Below, one piece after another: positions 28,326 through 35,093 of a stretch of DNA of 41,682 bases. Each line of letters opens with the position of its first letter. The first letter of the stretch is position 1. The position numbers and the translations under genes are program-made. Under the pieces are notes generated by a model, which searched no databases, was not told where the DNA came from, and worked only from the letters and a program-made list of their open reading frames with translations. Source of the stretch: a virus; the IMG/VR virus record IMGVR_UViG_3300021960_000172, positions 1 to 41,682 of that record, one strand, 5' to 3'.

Positions 28326-28861
28326 CCCCCCACTTCGATCACAGCCGCTACACCGAAATCGGTGTCGGCAACAAAATCCGGTCCAATCATTATGTGATTG
28401 GCGAGCTGGGCTACCCGGTGCCGGTGCCCAATGAGTATATCGGTACGCTGGTGCTGGACAGCACGCCAGAGACGTTCCTGGAGTTGATCCAGGACAGCCC
28501 TGCCACTGTCCGCATTGGCGACGGCCCCAACACGGAGGTTGATGCCGCGTCCCTGCCGCCGGGCTTCCCGGTGGATGCACTGGAGCGGAAGAACCTGCCC
28601 ATTGTTACGGGGGTGCTGGATTACTTTCCGCTGGCCCTGCTGGCGGTGGCGGAGTGCTCCAAGGTGGGCAATGACCAGCACAACCCGGGGCAGCCGCTCC
28701 ATTGGTCCCGGGGCAAGAGTTCCGATCACGTTGACGCCCTTGGGCGGCACCTGCTGGAGCGGGGTCGCCGGGACAAGGATAATGTCCGTCACTCGGCAAA
28801 AGTGGCGTGGCGCGCCCTGGCGATCCTCCAGCTGGAAATTGAAGCGGAGGGCAACCAATGA
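28322..28861 (+). CDS. dATP/dGTP diphosphohydrolase-like protein (179 aa)
   Basis: The C-terminal half contains ALLAVAECSKVGNDQHNPG, SRGKSSDHVDALGRHLLERG and a final DNVRHSAKVAWRALAILQLE. This A..CA..G...H...D...RHL...D...H..K.AW.A...LE pattern fits the phage dGTP/dATP diphosphohydrolase N-terminal domain (PF18909/DUF5664-type). Such proteins act on the dNTP pool. The N-terminal 90 residues are a separate beta-rich part. A full two-domain enzyme would be longer, so this may be a regulatory or partial form. Confidence 0.6.
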   Translation: MTPHFDHSRYTEIGVGNKIRSNHYVIGELGYPVPVPNEYIGTLVLDSTPETFLELIQDSPATVRIGDGPNTEVDAASLPPGFPVDALERKNLPIVTGVLDYFPLALLAVAECSKVGNDQHNPGQPLHWSRGKSSDHVDALGRHLLERGRRDKDNVRHSAKVAWRALAILQLEIEAEGNQ

Positions 28862-29124
28862 GCACCCCCAATGCTCGCCGCCCGCAACAAGGAGCAGCAG
28901 CCATGAGCCCCGTCACCATTCCCGCCGTTGAGTGGTTCTTTGGTCAGCAGTCCGTATCATTGGATCACCTTTACGGGAAATGGTCGCTGACGGTTGGAAA
29001 CAGGCTTGATCTGGACAGGCACTTTAGGGTTACCGGCCCCGACCCCATCGAACTCATCGAGGCCGCCTACGAGGAGCTGTATCTGGCCCCGGCACGGAAG
29101 GCCATCAGGGAGGAGGAGCCATGA
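28858..29124 (+). CDS. Small protein, unknown (88 aa)
   Basis: Starts at an ATGA overlap. A Gln/Ala-rich N-terminus is followed by AVEWFFGQQSVSLDHLYGKWS and a helical IELIEAAYEELYLAPARKAI end. A second ATG about 15 codons in (MSPVTIPAVEW) is an equally good start. No family recognised. Confidence 0.5.
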   Translation: MSTPNARRPQQGAAAMSPVTIPAVEWFFGQQSVSLDHLYGKWSLTVGNRLDLDRHFRVTGPDPIELIEAAYEELYLAPARKAIREEEP

Positions 29125-29204
29125 CCCTCACCGAGTTCATCCTGATAGCCGCCTTCGCCCTGGTCGTGGCCCACCTTATCAGCCGCAACGAGGATAACCA
29201 ATGA
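29121..29204 (+). CDS. 27-residue single-span membrane micro-protein
   Basis: ATG 29121 to TGA 29204; nearly the whole peptide is one membrane helix (FILIAAFALVVAHLIS) with a short polar tail. GGAGGAG stands just before the ATG and it overlaps both neighbours by 4 bases, so it is almost certainly translated. Role unknown. Confidence 0.55.
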   Translation: MTLTEFILIAAFALVVAHLISRNEDNQ

Positions 29205-29428
29205 TCGCCAGCGCCCCGCCCATCAAACCCCCCACCGCCACGGAGCAATCCGGCGGCGATGACGAGCCCACCGAGTTCGTCTTTGAATTCAGCATGATCG
29301 GTGTCCCGGCTGTCGGGGTGCTGATGGTCACTGCCCGGACGGGCGAGGAGGCCCTGTCCATGTGCTACCTCCTGACGGACCACTTTGCGGAGGCATCAGG
29401 GAAGGCGCTGGGGATGAAAAGGAAATAA
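29201..29428 (+). CDS. Small protein, unknown (75 aa)
   Basis: N-terminal Pro/Thr-rich linker (SAPPIKPPTATEQSGG) followed by a compact alpha/beta part (FVFEFSMIGVPAVGVLMVTARTG, EEALSMCYLLTDHFAEASG). Overlaps the micro-protein gene by 4 bases. Not recognised. Confidence 0.5.
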   Translation: MIASAPPIKPPTATEQSGGDDEPTEFVFEFSMIGVPAVGVLMVTARTGEEALSMCYLLTDHFAEASGKALGMKRK

Positions 29429-29430
29429 CC

Positions 29431-29982
29431 ATGACCCAACACGAAGCATTTTCTAAGTATTTGACCAGCCGGCAGCACAACGGCCTGCCATGGGAAGCAG
29501 CCACGGATGAGCTGCGGGCCTGCTTTGATGCGGGCTGGGCGGCCCATAAGGAGGCGCTGCGGCAGGCTGACCTGTTCCCGGGGACGCTTTCGGATGATTT
29601 ATGCCCTGTTAAGTTAACGGGATCAAACTGCCTCCCTTGTAGCGAGGATAACTTGGTTCGAGCCCAAGACAGGGCTGATTCTAGCGGTGTAACGGCTGAG
29701 GACATTTACGCCGCTTACCCGCGCAAGATCGGCAAGCAGGCCGCGCTGAAGGCCATCAAGAAAGCCTGCGGGACCGGCGCGGTTGGCCAGATGAAGGCGG
29801 TCACAATCCTTGGCAAGGTCAAGGAATACGCCGCTGCCGTCGCCCAGTGGCCCGCTGCTGACAAGCAATACTGCCCACATCCCGCAACCTGGTTCAACCG
29901 TGGCAGCTATGACGACGATCCTTCCGAGTGGTTGAGGGGCACACCGGCCGCCACCTCCCAATTCAGCCGCCAGTATAAATGA
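29431..29982 (+). CDS. Replication accessory / helicase-loader-like protein (183 aa)
   Basis: The C-terminal half has AEDIYAAYPRKIGKQAALKAI then CPHPATWFNRGSYDDDPSEW, the YPRK.gK..A..A...phPatWlN.gr..D pattern seen at the end of many phage replication proteins placed directly before a DnaB-type helicase. The N-terminal part (HEAFSKYLTSRQHNGLPWEA) is helical. The helicase gene follows after 4 bases. A loader or primosome partner is the best guess. The start is ATG 29431, not the ATG further upstream. Confidence 0.65.
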   Translation: MTQHEAFSKYLTSRQHNGLPWEAATDELRACFDAGWAAHKEALRQADLFPGTLSDDLCPVKLTGSNCLPCSEDNLVRAQDRADSSGVTAEDIYAAYPRKIGKQAALKAIKKACGTGAVGQMKAVTILGKVKEYAAAVAQWPAADKQYCPHPATWFNRGSYDDDPSEWLRGTPAATSQFSRQYK

Positions 29983-29986
29983 AGCC

Positions 29987-31273
29987 ATGCAACAAGACTA
30001 TGAAAAAACGGAATCAGATTTCCTCGCGTGTTGCATCACGGACCCCGGCATCATCGACCGGGCGGTCCAGCAAGGACTCACGCCCAATCATCTGGCCCAC
30101 GTTCACCACAAAGCGCAGTTTGCCATGCTGTGCGATATGCGGCTACGAGGGCTGGACCCATCAGTGCCCGAGGTTCTCCTTGCCGAGGCCGGGAGGGATC
30201 GTGGGCGGCTCGCTGCTATGGGAGGGCTGCCCGCACTCCTCGCCCACCATACCGGCACAACCCTCCACGCCAGCACCCTCATTGAATCCCTACTGGAAGC
30301 CCATGCCCGCCGCTCCGTCTGGAAGCTATTCCATCACGGGGCCGAGACACTGGCCGCTGGTGCAATCGACTTGGGCGAGCTGCGTGAACTTTCTGACAAG
30401 GCTCAGGCAGTCCTTGCCGGTCAGTCTGCTGTTCAGCGGTCCCTCGGTGACATTGGTAACGAAGCCATCCGGGATGCGGAGGAGCAGATCGCGGGTAAGC
30501 CGTCGTCAAAAACGCTAGTGACAACCGGGCTCCATAACTTTGACCGCTGGGCTACCCCGATTGGCCAGGAGGAGATCGTGGTGGTCGGTGGCCGCACATC
30601 GGCCGGCAAAAGCTCGCTGATGCTCCAGATCGCCGGGCACAACCTTGCCGCTGGCCTCCGGGTCGCCGTGTTCAGCCTGGAGACATCCGACTCCGTTGTG
30701 CTCAAGCAGATGGTGGGGCAGCGGGCATCCGTGAACATCCGTGATTTGGCCAGTGAAATGCCGGCCAAGCAGAAGGAGTATATGGACAAGCTGCGTTTCG
30801 CCAAGGAGTCCAAGAACCTGATGATCTTTGACCGGGACACCCGGCTGGACGCCATTCAGGCCCGGTGCCGCCTCCTTGCCGCCACCTTCAAGCCCCAGCT
30901 GGTCGTAGTTGACTACCTCAACATCATCGGCACGGACGGCGACAGCTACGAGCGGGTCAGCCGAATCAGCAATGCCATGATCGAACTGCGCAAGACCCTT
31001 AATTGCACCCTCATGGTTGGCGCCCAGTTGAACCGTAGCAGCGAGAAGGAGGAACGGGAGCCCAACCGCACCGACTACCGGGACAGCGGTTCCGTGGAGC
31101 AGGATGCCTCCCGCCTGCTGGCCATCTGGCGCAAGCCGGGGCAGGCCCTCGACCTCAACTACTACGATTGCAGCCTCCTGCAACTGAAGCACCGGAGCGG
31201 CCCGCTGGCCAAGGTGGACTGCCGGTTCCATGCCCGGACAACGACCTTCAAAGAGGTTGGCGAGCACGCCTAA
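29987..31273 (+). CDS. dnaB: Replicative DNA helicase, DnaB family (428 aa)
   Basis: The N-terminal 110 residues form the helical primase-interaction part (DFLACCITDPGIIDRAVQQG). The RecA-like motor shows Walker A GGRTSAGKS (201-209), FSLE (229-232), Walker B LVVVDY (305-310), the H3 GAQLNR and the SGSVEQDAS block. It unwinds the replication fork 5'-3' as a hexamer, driven by ATP. Length is normal for phage DnaB. With the loader-like gene before it, it forms the core of the replisome; polymerase and primase are probably taken from the host. Confidence 0.92.
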   Translation: MQQDYEKTESDFLACCITDPGIIDRAVQQGLTPNHLAHVHHKAQFAMLCDMRLRGLDPSVPEVLLAEAGRDRGRLAAMGGLPALLAHHTGTTLHASTLIESLLEAHARRSVWKLFHHGAETLAAGAIDLGELRELSDKAQAVLAGQSAVQRSLGDIGNEAIRDAEEQIAGKPSSKTLVTTGLHNFDRWATPIGQEEIVVVGGRTSAGKSSLMLQIAGHNLAAGLRVAVFSLETSDSVVLKQMVGQRASVNIRDLASEMPAKQKEYMDKLRFAKESKNLMIFDRDTRLDAIQARCRLLAATFKPQLVVVDYLNIIGTDGDSYERVSRISNAMIELRKTLNCTLMVGAQLNRSSEKEEREPNRTDYRDSGSVEQDASRLLAIWRKPGQALDLNYYDCSLLQLKHRSGPLAKVDCRFHARTTTFKEVGEHA

Positions 31274-31299
31274 CCCGGTAGCGCCTACTAGCCCTCACC

Positions 31300-31557
31300 A
31301 TGAACCACCAAACCCAAACCTTCACCGTGGGCCATGCCCATGTTTACCCGCCCATCTACCCGCAACCCCTGCCCACCCTCCATGGAATACGACTTACTCG
31401 GAGAACCGATAAAGGACAGTCCATCCGCACCATCGCCTGCAACCAGCAGGAATACACCTGGATTGTCCAGCAGCTTGCCAAGCGCCGTGCCAAGCAGGCC
31501 ACCGGCCGCAAGCGAAGCCGCCGAGGCAAGGCCCTACCGCGTAACCAAGATCAGTAA
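31300..31557 (+). CDS. Small basic protein, unknown (85 aa)
   Basis: High GC at third positions through most of the frame supports coding. An N-terminal His/Pro-rich part (VGHAHVYPPIYPQPLPTLHG) is followed by a basic helical tail (IACNQQEYTWIVQQLAKRRA, RKRSRRGK). The DNA from about 31382 is open in another frame as well. Function unknown. Confidence 0.5.
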   Translation: MNHQTQTFTVGHAHVYPPIYPQPLPTLHGIRLTRRTDKGQSIRTIACNQQEYTWIVQQLAKRRAKQATGRKRSRRGKALPRNQDQ

Positions 31558-31585
31558 GCTGGAAACCCTAATCGAGTATTTATGA
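31382..31585 (+). CDS. Alternative-frame small protein overlapping the 85-aa gene (67 aa)
   Basis: Starts MEYDLLGEPIKDSPS, a normal-looking N-terminus, has a Ser/Pro/Ala-rich middle and ends PYRVTKISKLETLIEYL. Its stop overlaps the ATG of the metallophosphoesterase gene (ATGA), the usual junction in this operon, which the 85-aa frame does not provide. Codon use is mixed. It may be real, or the 85-aa frame may be the only gene. Confidence 0.35.
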   Translation: MEYDLLGEPIKDSPSAPSPATSRNTPGLSSSLPSAVPSRPPAASEAAEARPYRVTKISKLETLIEYL

Positions 31586-32322
31586 GCAAACCAAAGCGAT
31601 TTGTGGTCGTTAGTGACATTCACGGCGATAAGCAGGACGAGCGGGCCACGGATGCCGCCCTGTCCTTTGTCGATGACTTCAAGCCGGAAATCCGGGTCAT
31701 TGCTGGCGACTTGTGGGACTTCGGGGCCATCCGCATGGGTGCCAGCCCGGAGGAGCGTGCCGTGTCCATGCGGGATGACTTTGATGCCGGCCATGCCTTT
31801 GCATCCCGGTTCTTTGATGGCGGCACACAGAACACCCTGATGCTGGGCAACCACGATGTTCGCGCCTATGACCTGGCCCATAGCACCGAGGCAACCCGCG
31901 CCGACCTTGGTTTGCGGATGGTCGATGACATCAAGCTTATCGCCCGGGAAAGTAAGGCCAAAATCCTTCCCTATGACTCCCGTTATGGCGTGCTGCGCAT
32001 CGGCCACCTGAACGTTGTACACGGCTACCATACCGGTGCCAACGCCTGCGCCAGCCACAGCCGCATCTACGGCAACGTGATATTTGGGCACGTTCACAGC
32101 ATCGAGTCCTTCCAGACCCCGGGCCTGAAGCAACAGGAGGCCCGTGCCATCGGGTGCCTGTGCAAGCTCGACCAGGAGTATGCTGACCGGAAGACCGGAA
32201 AGCTCCGCTGGGCTCATGGCTGGGTCTTTGGTTGGGTATTCCCTGATGGCACTTACTCGCTGAACCAAGTGCGCGGCATTGATGGTCGCTTCTACGCGGC
32301 TACCGACATCAAGGCGTTTTAA
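31582..32322 (+). CDS. Calcineurin-like metallophosphoesterase (246 aa)
   Basis: All five metal-binding blocks can be read: SDIHGD (11-16), GDLWD (42-46), GNHD (89-92), a VVHGYHTG block (about 150) and a GHVHS block (about 172). These enzymes use two metal ions to cut phosphate esters; substrates range from nucleic acids to nucleotides and proteins. Many phages carry one in the replication block, where DNA end or nucleotide processing is suspected. Length and motif order are normal. Confidence 0.88.
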   Translation: MSKPKRFVVVSDIHGDKQDERATDAALSFVDDFKPEIRVIAGDLWDFGAIRMGASPEERAVSMRDDFDAGHAFASRFFDGGTQNTLMLGNHDVRAYDLAHSTEATRADLGLRMVDDIKLIARESKAKILPYDSRYGVLRIGHLNVVHGYHTGANACASHSRIYGNVIFGHVHSIESFQTPGLKQQEARAIGCLCKLDQEYADRKTGKLRWAHGWVFGWVFPDGTYSLNQVRGIDGRFYAATDIKAF

Positions 32323-32326
32323 TGCC

Positions 32327-32968
32327 GTGAAGATCTGCGTAAAATGTCAGGCCGATAAGCCATGTGGCGACTTCTATGCGGCGCATCGCTCTGGCCGGCT
32401 CATGCGTTACTGCAAGGCGTGCCATAGGGCGGCTGGTCGCATTTACTACCTGAACAATAAGCACAAGTATCGTGAGTCGGAAAAAAGACGCTACGACCCC
32501 CTGAAGGCATCCATCAAGAACAAGGCGTATAGACTGAAGCATCGGGACGCCTTGAGGGAAAAAGCGAAGGCCAGAAGGGCCAATAGGAAGCCGCAAATAG
32601 CCGCAATGGCCAGGATGCGTAGGGCCACCGATCCGCAATACAGAGCCTATTCAAACGTATCCCGCCTCATCAGATCGTCTCTAGCTGGCCGTTTAGACAG
32701 AGGCGCAACGGAGCGGCTTACCGGGATTAAGCTATCCATGCTTTGGATGGCCATACTGCCGAAGGCCGTTGGCCAGCCCCCGTACGACATAGACCACATT
32801 ATACCCCGGTCTTTTTTCGATCTGACAGACAGCCACCAAGCCAAGATTTGTTGGAACTGGAGAAACCTGCGCCCGATGAACTCAACTCTTAACAAAATCA
32901 AGCAGGACAAGATTCCTGCTAACTGGAAGGAGATCATACATGAAATCGAAGAAGACATATGCCGCTGA
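32327..32968 (+). CDS. Zinc-ribbon HNH endonuclease (213 aa)
   Basis: GTG 32327 (about 4 bases after the upstream stop) gives MKICVKCQADKPCGDFYAAH..., a CxxC...CKAC zinc finger at the very N-terminus. A long basic helix follows (REKAKARRANRKPQIAAMAR). The HNH centre is YDIDHIIPRSFF then WNWRNLRPMNSTLNKIK, with the usual DHIIPxS and NxxN. Codons are poorer in GC than in neighbours, which suits a mobile gene. It overlaps the following gene by 29 bases. Confidence 0.8.
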   Translation: MKICVKCQADKPCGDFYAAHRSGRLMRYCKACHRAAGRIYYLNNKHKYRESEKRRYDPLKASIKNKAYRLKHRDALREKAKARRANRKPQIAAMARMRRATDPQYRAYSNVSRLIRSSLAGRLDRGATERLTGIKLSMLWMAILPKAVGQPPYDIDHIIPRSFFDLTDSHQAKICWNWRNLRPMNSTLNKIKQDKIPANWKEIIHEIEEDICR

Positions 32969-33203
32969 TCCGTGGTCTGACATGGACCGCCTTGTGGTCA
33001 CTGAGTCCGAACCAACCGGCCCGGAGTGGTTCACCACAACCGAGTTTGGCCGGCGTTACAGCATGTGCCGCATAGCTGCCAGCAACCGGCTCAACATCAT
33101 GGCTGATCGCGGCCTGGTCGAGAAATGGAAGGGCCGCACCGTGGGCTATTCTGCCATCCGGTGCAAATACCGCCTGACCGCCAAGGGGAGGAAAGCCGCA
33201 TGA
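32940..33203 (+). CDS. Winged-helix-like small DNA-binding protein (87 aa)
   Basis: After a short charged start, the sequence WFTTTEFGRRYSMCRIAASNRL then NIMADRGLVEKWKGRTVGYSAI reads as helix, helix, recognition helix and wing, the layout of small winged-HTH regulators. It ends in a basic tail (RLTAKGRKAA). The start overlaps the HNH gene by 29 bases. It may regulate the end of the early operon. Confidence 0.5.
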   Translation: MKSKKTYAADPWSDMDRLVVTESEPTGPEWFTTTEFGRRYSMCRIAASNRLNIMADRGLVEKWKGRTVGYSAIRCKYRLTAKGRKAA

Positions 33204-33361
33204 CCCCCGCCCAACTCAACCTCATCAAGCAAGCCGCCACCGTTGACCTGGACGCGGAGGAGTGGCGGGACGCGCTGGGTCATTGGCTGGATGCCGTGGA
33301 ATGGCAGGCCGATATAGACAAGACAGTGGCATGGCTGCGTGCCGGGGGTGGGTTGCCATGA
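33200..33361 (+). CDS. Small acidic protein, unknown (53 aa)
   Basis: ATG 33200 overlaps the upstream stop (ATGA). The peptide is helical and Trp-rich (EEWRDALGHWLDAVEWQADI, TVAWLRAGGGLP). No family recognised. It overlaps the next gene by 4 bases. Confidence 0.5.
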   Translation: MTPAQLNLIKQAATVDLDAEEWRDALGHWLDAVEWQADIDKTVAWLRAGGGLP

Positions 33362-33492
33362 GTGCTGGAAAAGGCTCCAAGCCCCGCCCCCTCGCCGTCA
33401 ACCGGGCCATTTATGCGGCCAACTGGGAACGCATATTCAAGAAGCCAACCCCCAAGCCCCATGATCGACCCCGACGGCCTGCCGCTCGCTGA
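33358..33492 (+). CDS. Small basic protein, unknown (44 aa)
   Basis: ATG 33358 overlaps the upstream stop (ATGA). Basic throughout (KGSKPRPLAV, NWERIFKKPTPKPHDRPRRP). The 3' end overlaps the start of the next small ORF by 32 bases in another frame. Unknown function. Confidence 0.45.
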   Translation: MSAGKGSKPRPLAVNRAIYAANWERIFKKPTPKPHDRPRRPAAR

Positions 33493-33553
33493 CCCGGATG
33501 ATGATGGGGAGCCGGAGCCGGATACTGTCGTCATTAACCCAAAGCACCTATGA
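33461..33553 (+). CDS. Acidic 30-residue micro-ORF
   Basis: ATG 33461 gives an Asp/Glu/Pro-rich peptide (GLPLADPDDDGEPEPD) that ends by overlapping the next gene (ATGA at 33550). The matching frame continues upstream, but that part overlaps the 44-aa gene. Basic and acidic short frames stand side by side. Existence as a protein is uncertain. Confidence 0.35.
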   Translation: MIDPDGLPLADPDDDGEPEPDTVVINPKHL

Positions 33554-34104
33554 ATCCTGACGGAAGCCAAGATAAGAACGTGGTGTCGCTGTACGAGTCG
33601 TCCAACAACACCATCCTCAACTACACCGACCTTGATGCCAGTGGCGGCTATACCGCTGCCCTGAAAGTCACCAGCAAGGCCAAGGGCATCGTCGTCCATG
33701 CCCACCGGCTGATTGGTGGCGGCGAGAACTGCGTGGACGTGAACAACGGGGTGGACGGGCTGACCGTGACCGCCATCTATGCCCCGCTGGGCAAGTACGC
33801 CCTGAGCGCCAAGGCATCCCGGGCAATCCGCTTTGTGGGCCATATCCGTGGCCGGGCCAAGCGATGGGAGGTCAACTTGGGGTCATGGTCCGACCAGAGC
33901 CGGGCTGTCCAAACCGGCACCCTGTTGGAGCTAACTGCCGATACCTACCCCATCCGGGTGTGGGTGGGCAATGCGGACATTCCCCTGATGGATGACCCGA
34001 AGAAGTACCAGCTAATGGGCTTTGGGCGCTATGGCCCTGCTGCCCGCAAGCTGGTCATGTTCCTCTGGGACTTGGGCAAGCGGTTGAACCTGCCGGGGGT
34101 CTAA
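33550..34104 (+). CDS. Last early-strand protein, beta-rich, unknown (184 aa)
   Basis: Begins MNPDGSQDKNVVSLYESSNN and contains long alternating strands (GIVVHAHRLIGGGENCVDVN, GLTVTAIYAPLGKYALSAKA) that look like a beta-helix or beta-sandwich turn. The C-terminus is basic (KYQLMGFGRYGPAARKLVMF). No enzyme motif, and no match to known endolysin or fibre motifs. It is the last plus-strand gene and stops 2 bases before the last minus-strand gene, so the two operons meet head-on. Confidence 0.55.
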   Translation: MNPDGSQDKNVVSLYESSNNTILNYTDLDASGGYTAALKVTSKAKGIVVHAHRLIGGGENCVDVNNGVDGLTVTAIYAPLGKYALSAKASRAIRFVGHIRGRAKRWEVNLGSWSDQSRAVQTGTLLELTADTYPIRVWVGNADIPLMDDPKKYQLMGFGRYGPAARKLVMFLWDLGKRLNLPGV

Positions 34105-34106
34105 CC

Positions 34107-34394
34107 TTACCGGAAGTAGCCCATGATGGCCACCGACCCACGGGGCACGCCCGCCGTGGTATTGGTGCCCAAGCAGCGCAGGATAATGTGGAGGTACTCA
34201 CCCGGCTGGACCGGGAGCGGGGCGGAACTGAAGTCCACCTGAAAGCCGGCTGACACCGCGCCACCGCCGCCACCCGTGGCCCACACCATGCTATTGGACA
34301 CCGCCTCATAGGCGAGCGACTGGCCATCAGCCGGCACTGCCGGTGTGACCGGGATGCCCTTGATGGCGTCGGCTGTGTTCTTGTAGCGTGGCAT
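34107..34394 (-). CDS. Small fibre-tip or decoration-like protein (95 aa)
   Basis: The start MPRYKNTADAIKG is the likely one. A beta-rich C-terminal half with SAPLPVQPGEYLHIILRCLG and GSVAIMGYFR resembles small phage proteins with a jelly-roll end. It is the last gene of the late operon, past the holin-like genes. Its role as a decoration or receptor-binding protein is inferred. Confidence 0.5.
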   Translation of the reverse strand: MPRYKNTADAIKGIPVTPAVPADGQSLAYEAVSNSMVWATGGGGGAVSAGFQVDFSSAPLPVQPGEYLHIILRCLGTNTTAGVPRGSVAIMGYFR

Positions 34395-34395
34395 G

Positions 34396-34617
34396 TTAGC
34401 CGCCCAGAATCTTGCTGCGCACGAACTCCAGTGCCAGGCCGATGCCAAGGAACACCCCGCCCCACTTCACAAACTTCTGGTCGTGATCCTTCACCTCGGA
34501 CTCAATGGCGGCCACGCGGGCAACCAGACCTTGGTGGCCCATGCTGGGGTCGCCAACCACGGCAACGTGGATGGCATCGAGTTTACGATGAAGGGCGTTT
34601 AATTCGTCGGTGCTCAT
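34396..34617 (-). CDS. Small coiled-coil + membrane protein, possible lysis factor (73 aa)
   Basis: The N-terminal 45 residues are helical and charged (MSTDELNALHRKLDAIHVAV, RVAAIESEVKDHDQKFV). A hydrophobic stretch (WGGVFLGIGLALEFV) lies near the C-terminus. This coil-plus-anchor plan is shared with small holin-like phage proteins (XhlA type). A GTG two codons upstream is an alternative start that overlaps the upstream stop (GTGA). The lysis role is inferred from topology and position next to a holin-like gene. Confidence 0.5.
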   Translation of the reverse strand: MSTDELNALHRKLDAIHVAVVGDPSMGHQGLVARVAAIESEVKDHDQKFVKWGGVFLGIGLALEFVRSKILGG

Positions 34618-34619
34618 TT

Positions 34620-35090
34620 TCACTTGGCTTTAAAAGCCGCTTGGACGCGAAACTTTTCCTCACTGCGGTGGCCGAACCAGTAGCCGACCGCCACGCTGCT
34701 CATGGTGAATTGTGATGTGATAATGAACTCCAGGAGGTCGGGCTTGGAGTCGTGATACCAGATGGCAAGGCCGGTGCTGGTAATCATAAGGGCGAGAGTC
34801 AGGCCGGGACGGAACAGGGCGATGAAGTCGTTGGCCCAACTGGCCGATGGCTTGAGGGAAGCCTGCGCATCAATGGCGGCCTTCATGGACTCGCCGGCCT
34901 TCTCCTCCACAACGCCACGGAAAATCAGGTCCGCCTTCTGAAGGTCAATGCGGGACATGATCTCCAGCTCCTCCAGCTTCATCTTGTGGTCGGCAACCTT
35001 TTCCTTCATCCCGAGCCATTTTTGGATGAGGGAACCGCCAAGGCCAAGAATGGCACCAACGGGACCGGCGAATAGTGTGGTGAGATCCAT
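34620..35090 (-). CDS. Holin-like protein of the 3TM (GTA-holin) type (156 aa)
   Basis: Residues 1-20 form one hydrophobic segment (LFAGPVGAILGLGGSLIQKW). A charged helix follows (KEKVADHKMKLEELEIMSRI). After that come a SASWANDFIALFRPG turn and two more membrane segments (LTLALMITSTGLAIWY and a segment ending SVAVGYWFGHRSEEKF). The RPG turn and final YWFGxR are typical of the 3TM holin family, which makes holes in the inner membrane at lysis. No endolysin gene is next to it, which is odd. Confidence 0.65.
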   Translation of the reverse strand: MDLTTLFAGPVGAILGLGGSLIQKWLGMKEKVADHKMKLEELEIMSRIDLQKADLIFRGVVEEKAGESMKAAIDAQASLKPSASWANDFIALFRPGLTLALMITSTGLAIWYHDSKPDLLEFIITSQFTMSSVAVGYWFGHRSEEKFRVQAAFKAK

Positions 35091-35093
35091 AAG

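Noticed and set aside
29979-30518. 179-codon frame over the DnaB start
   Set aside because: Pro/Ser-rich shadow without conserved motifs; the helicase frame is certain.
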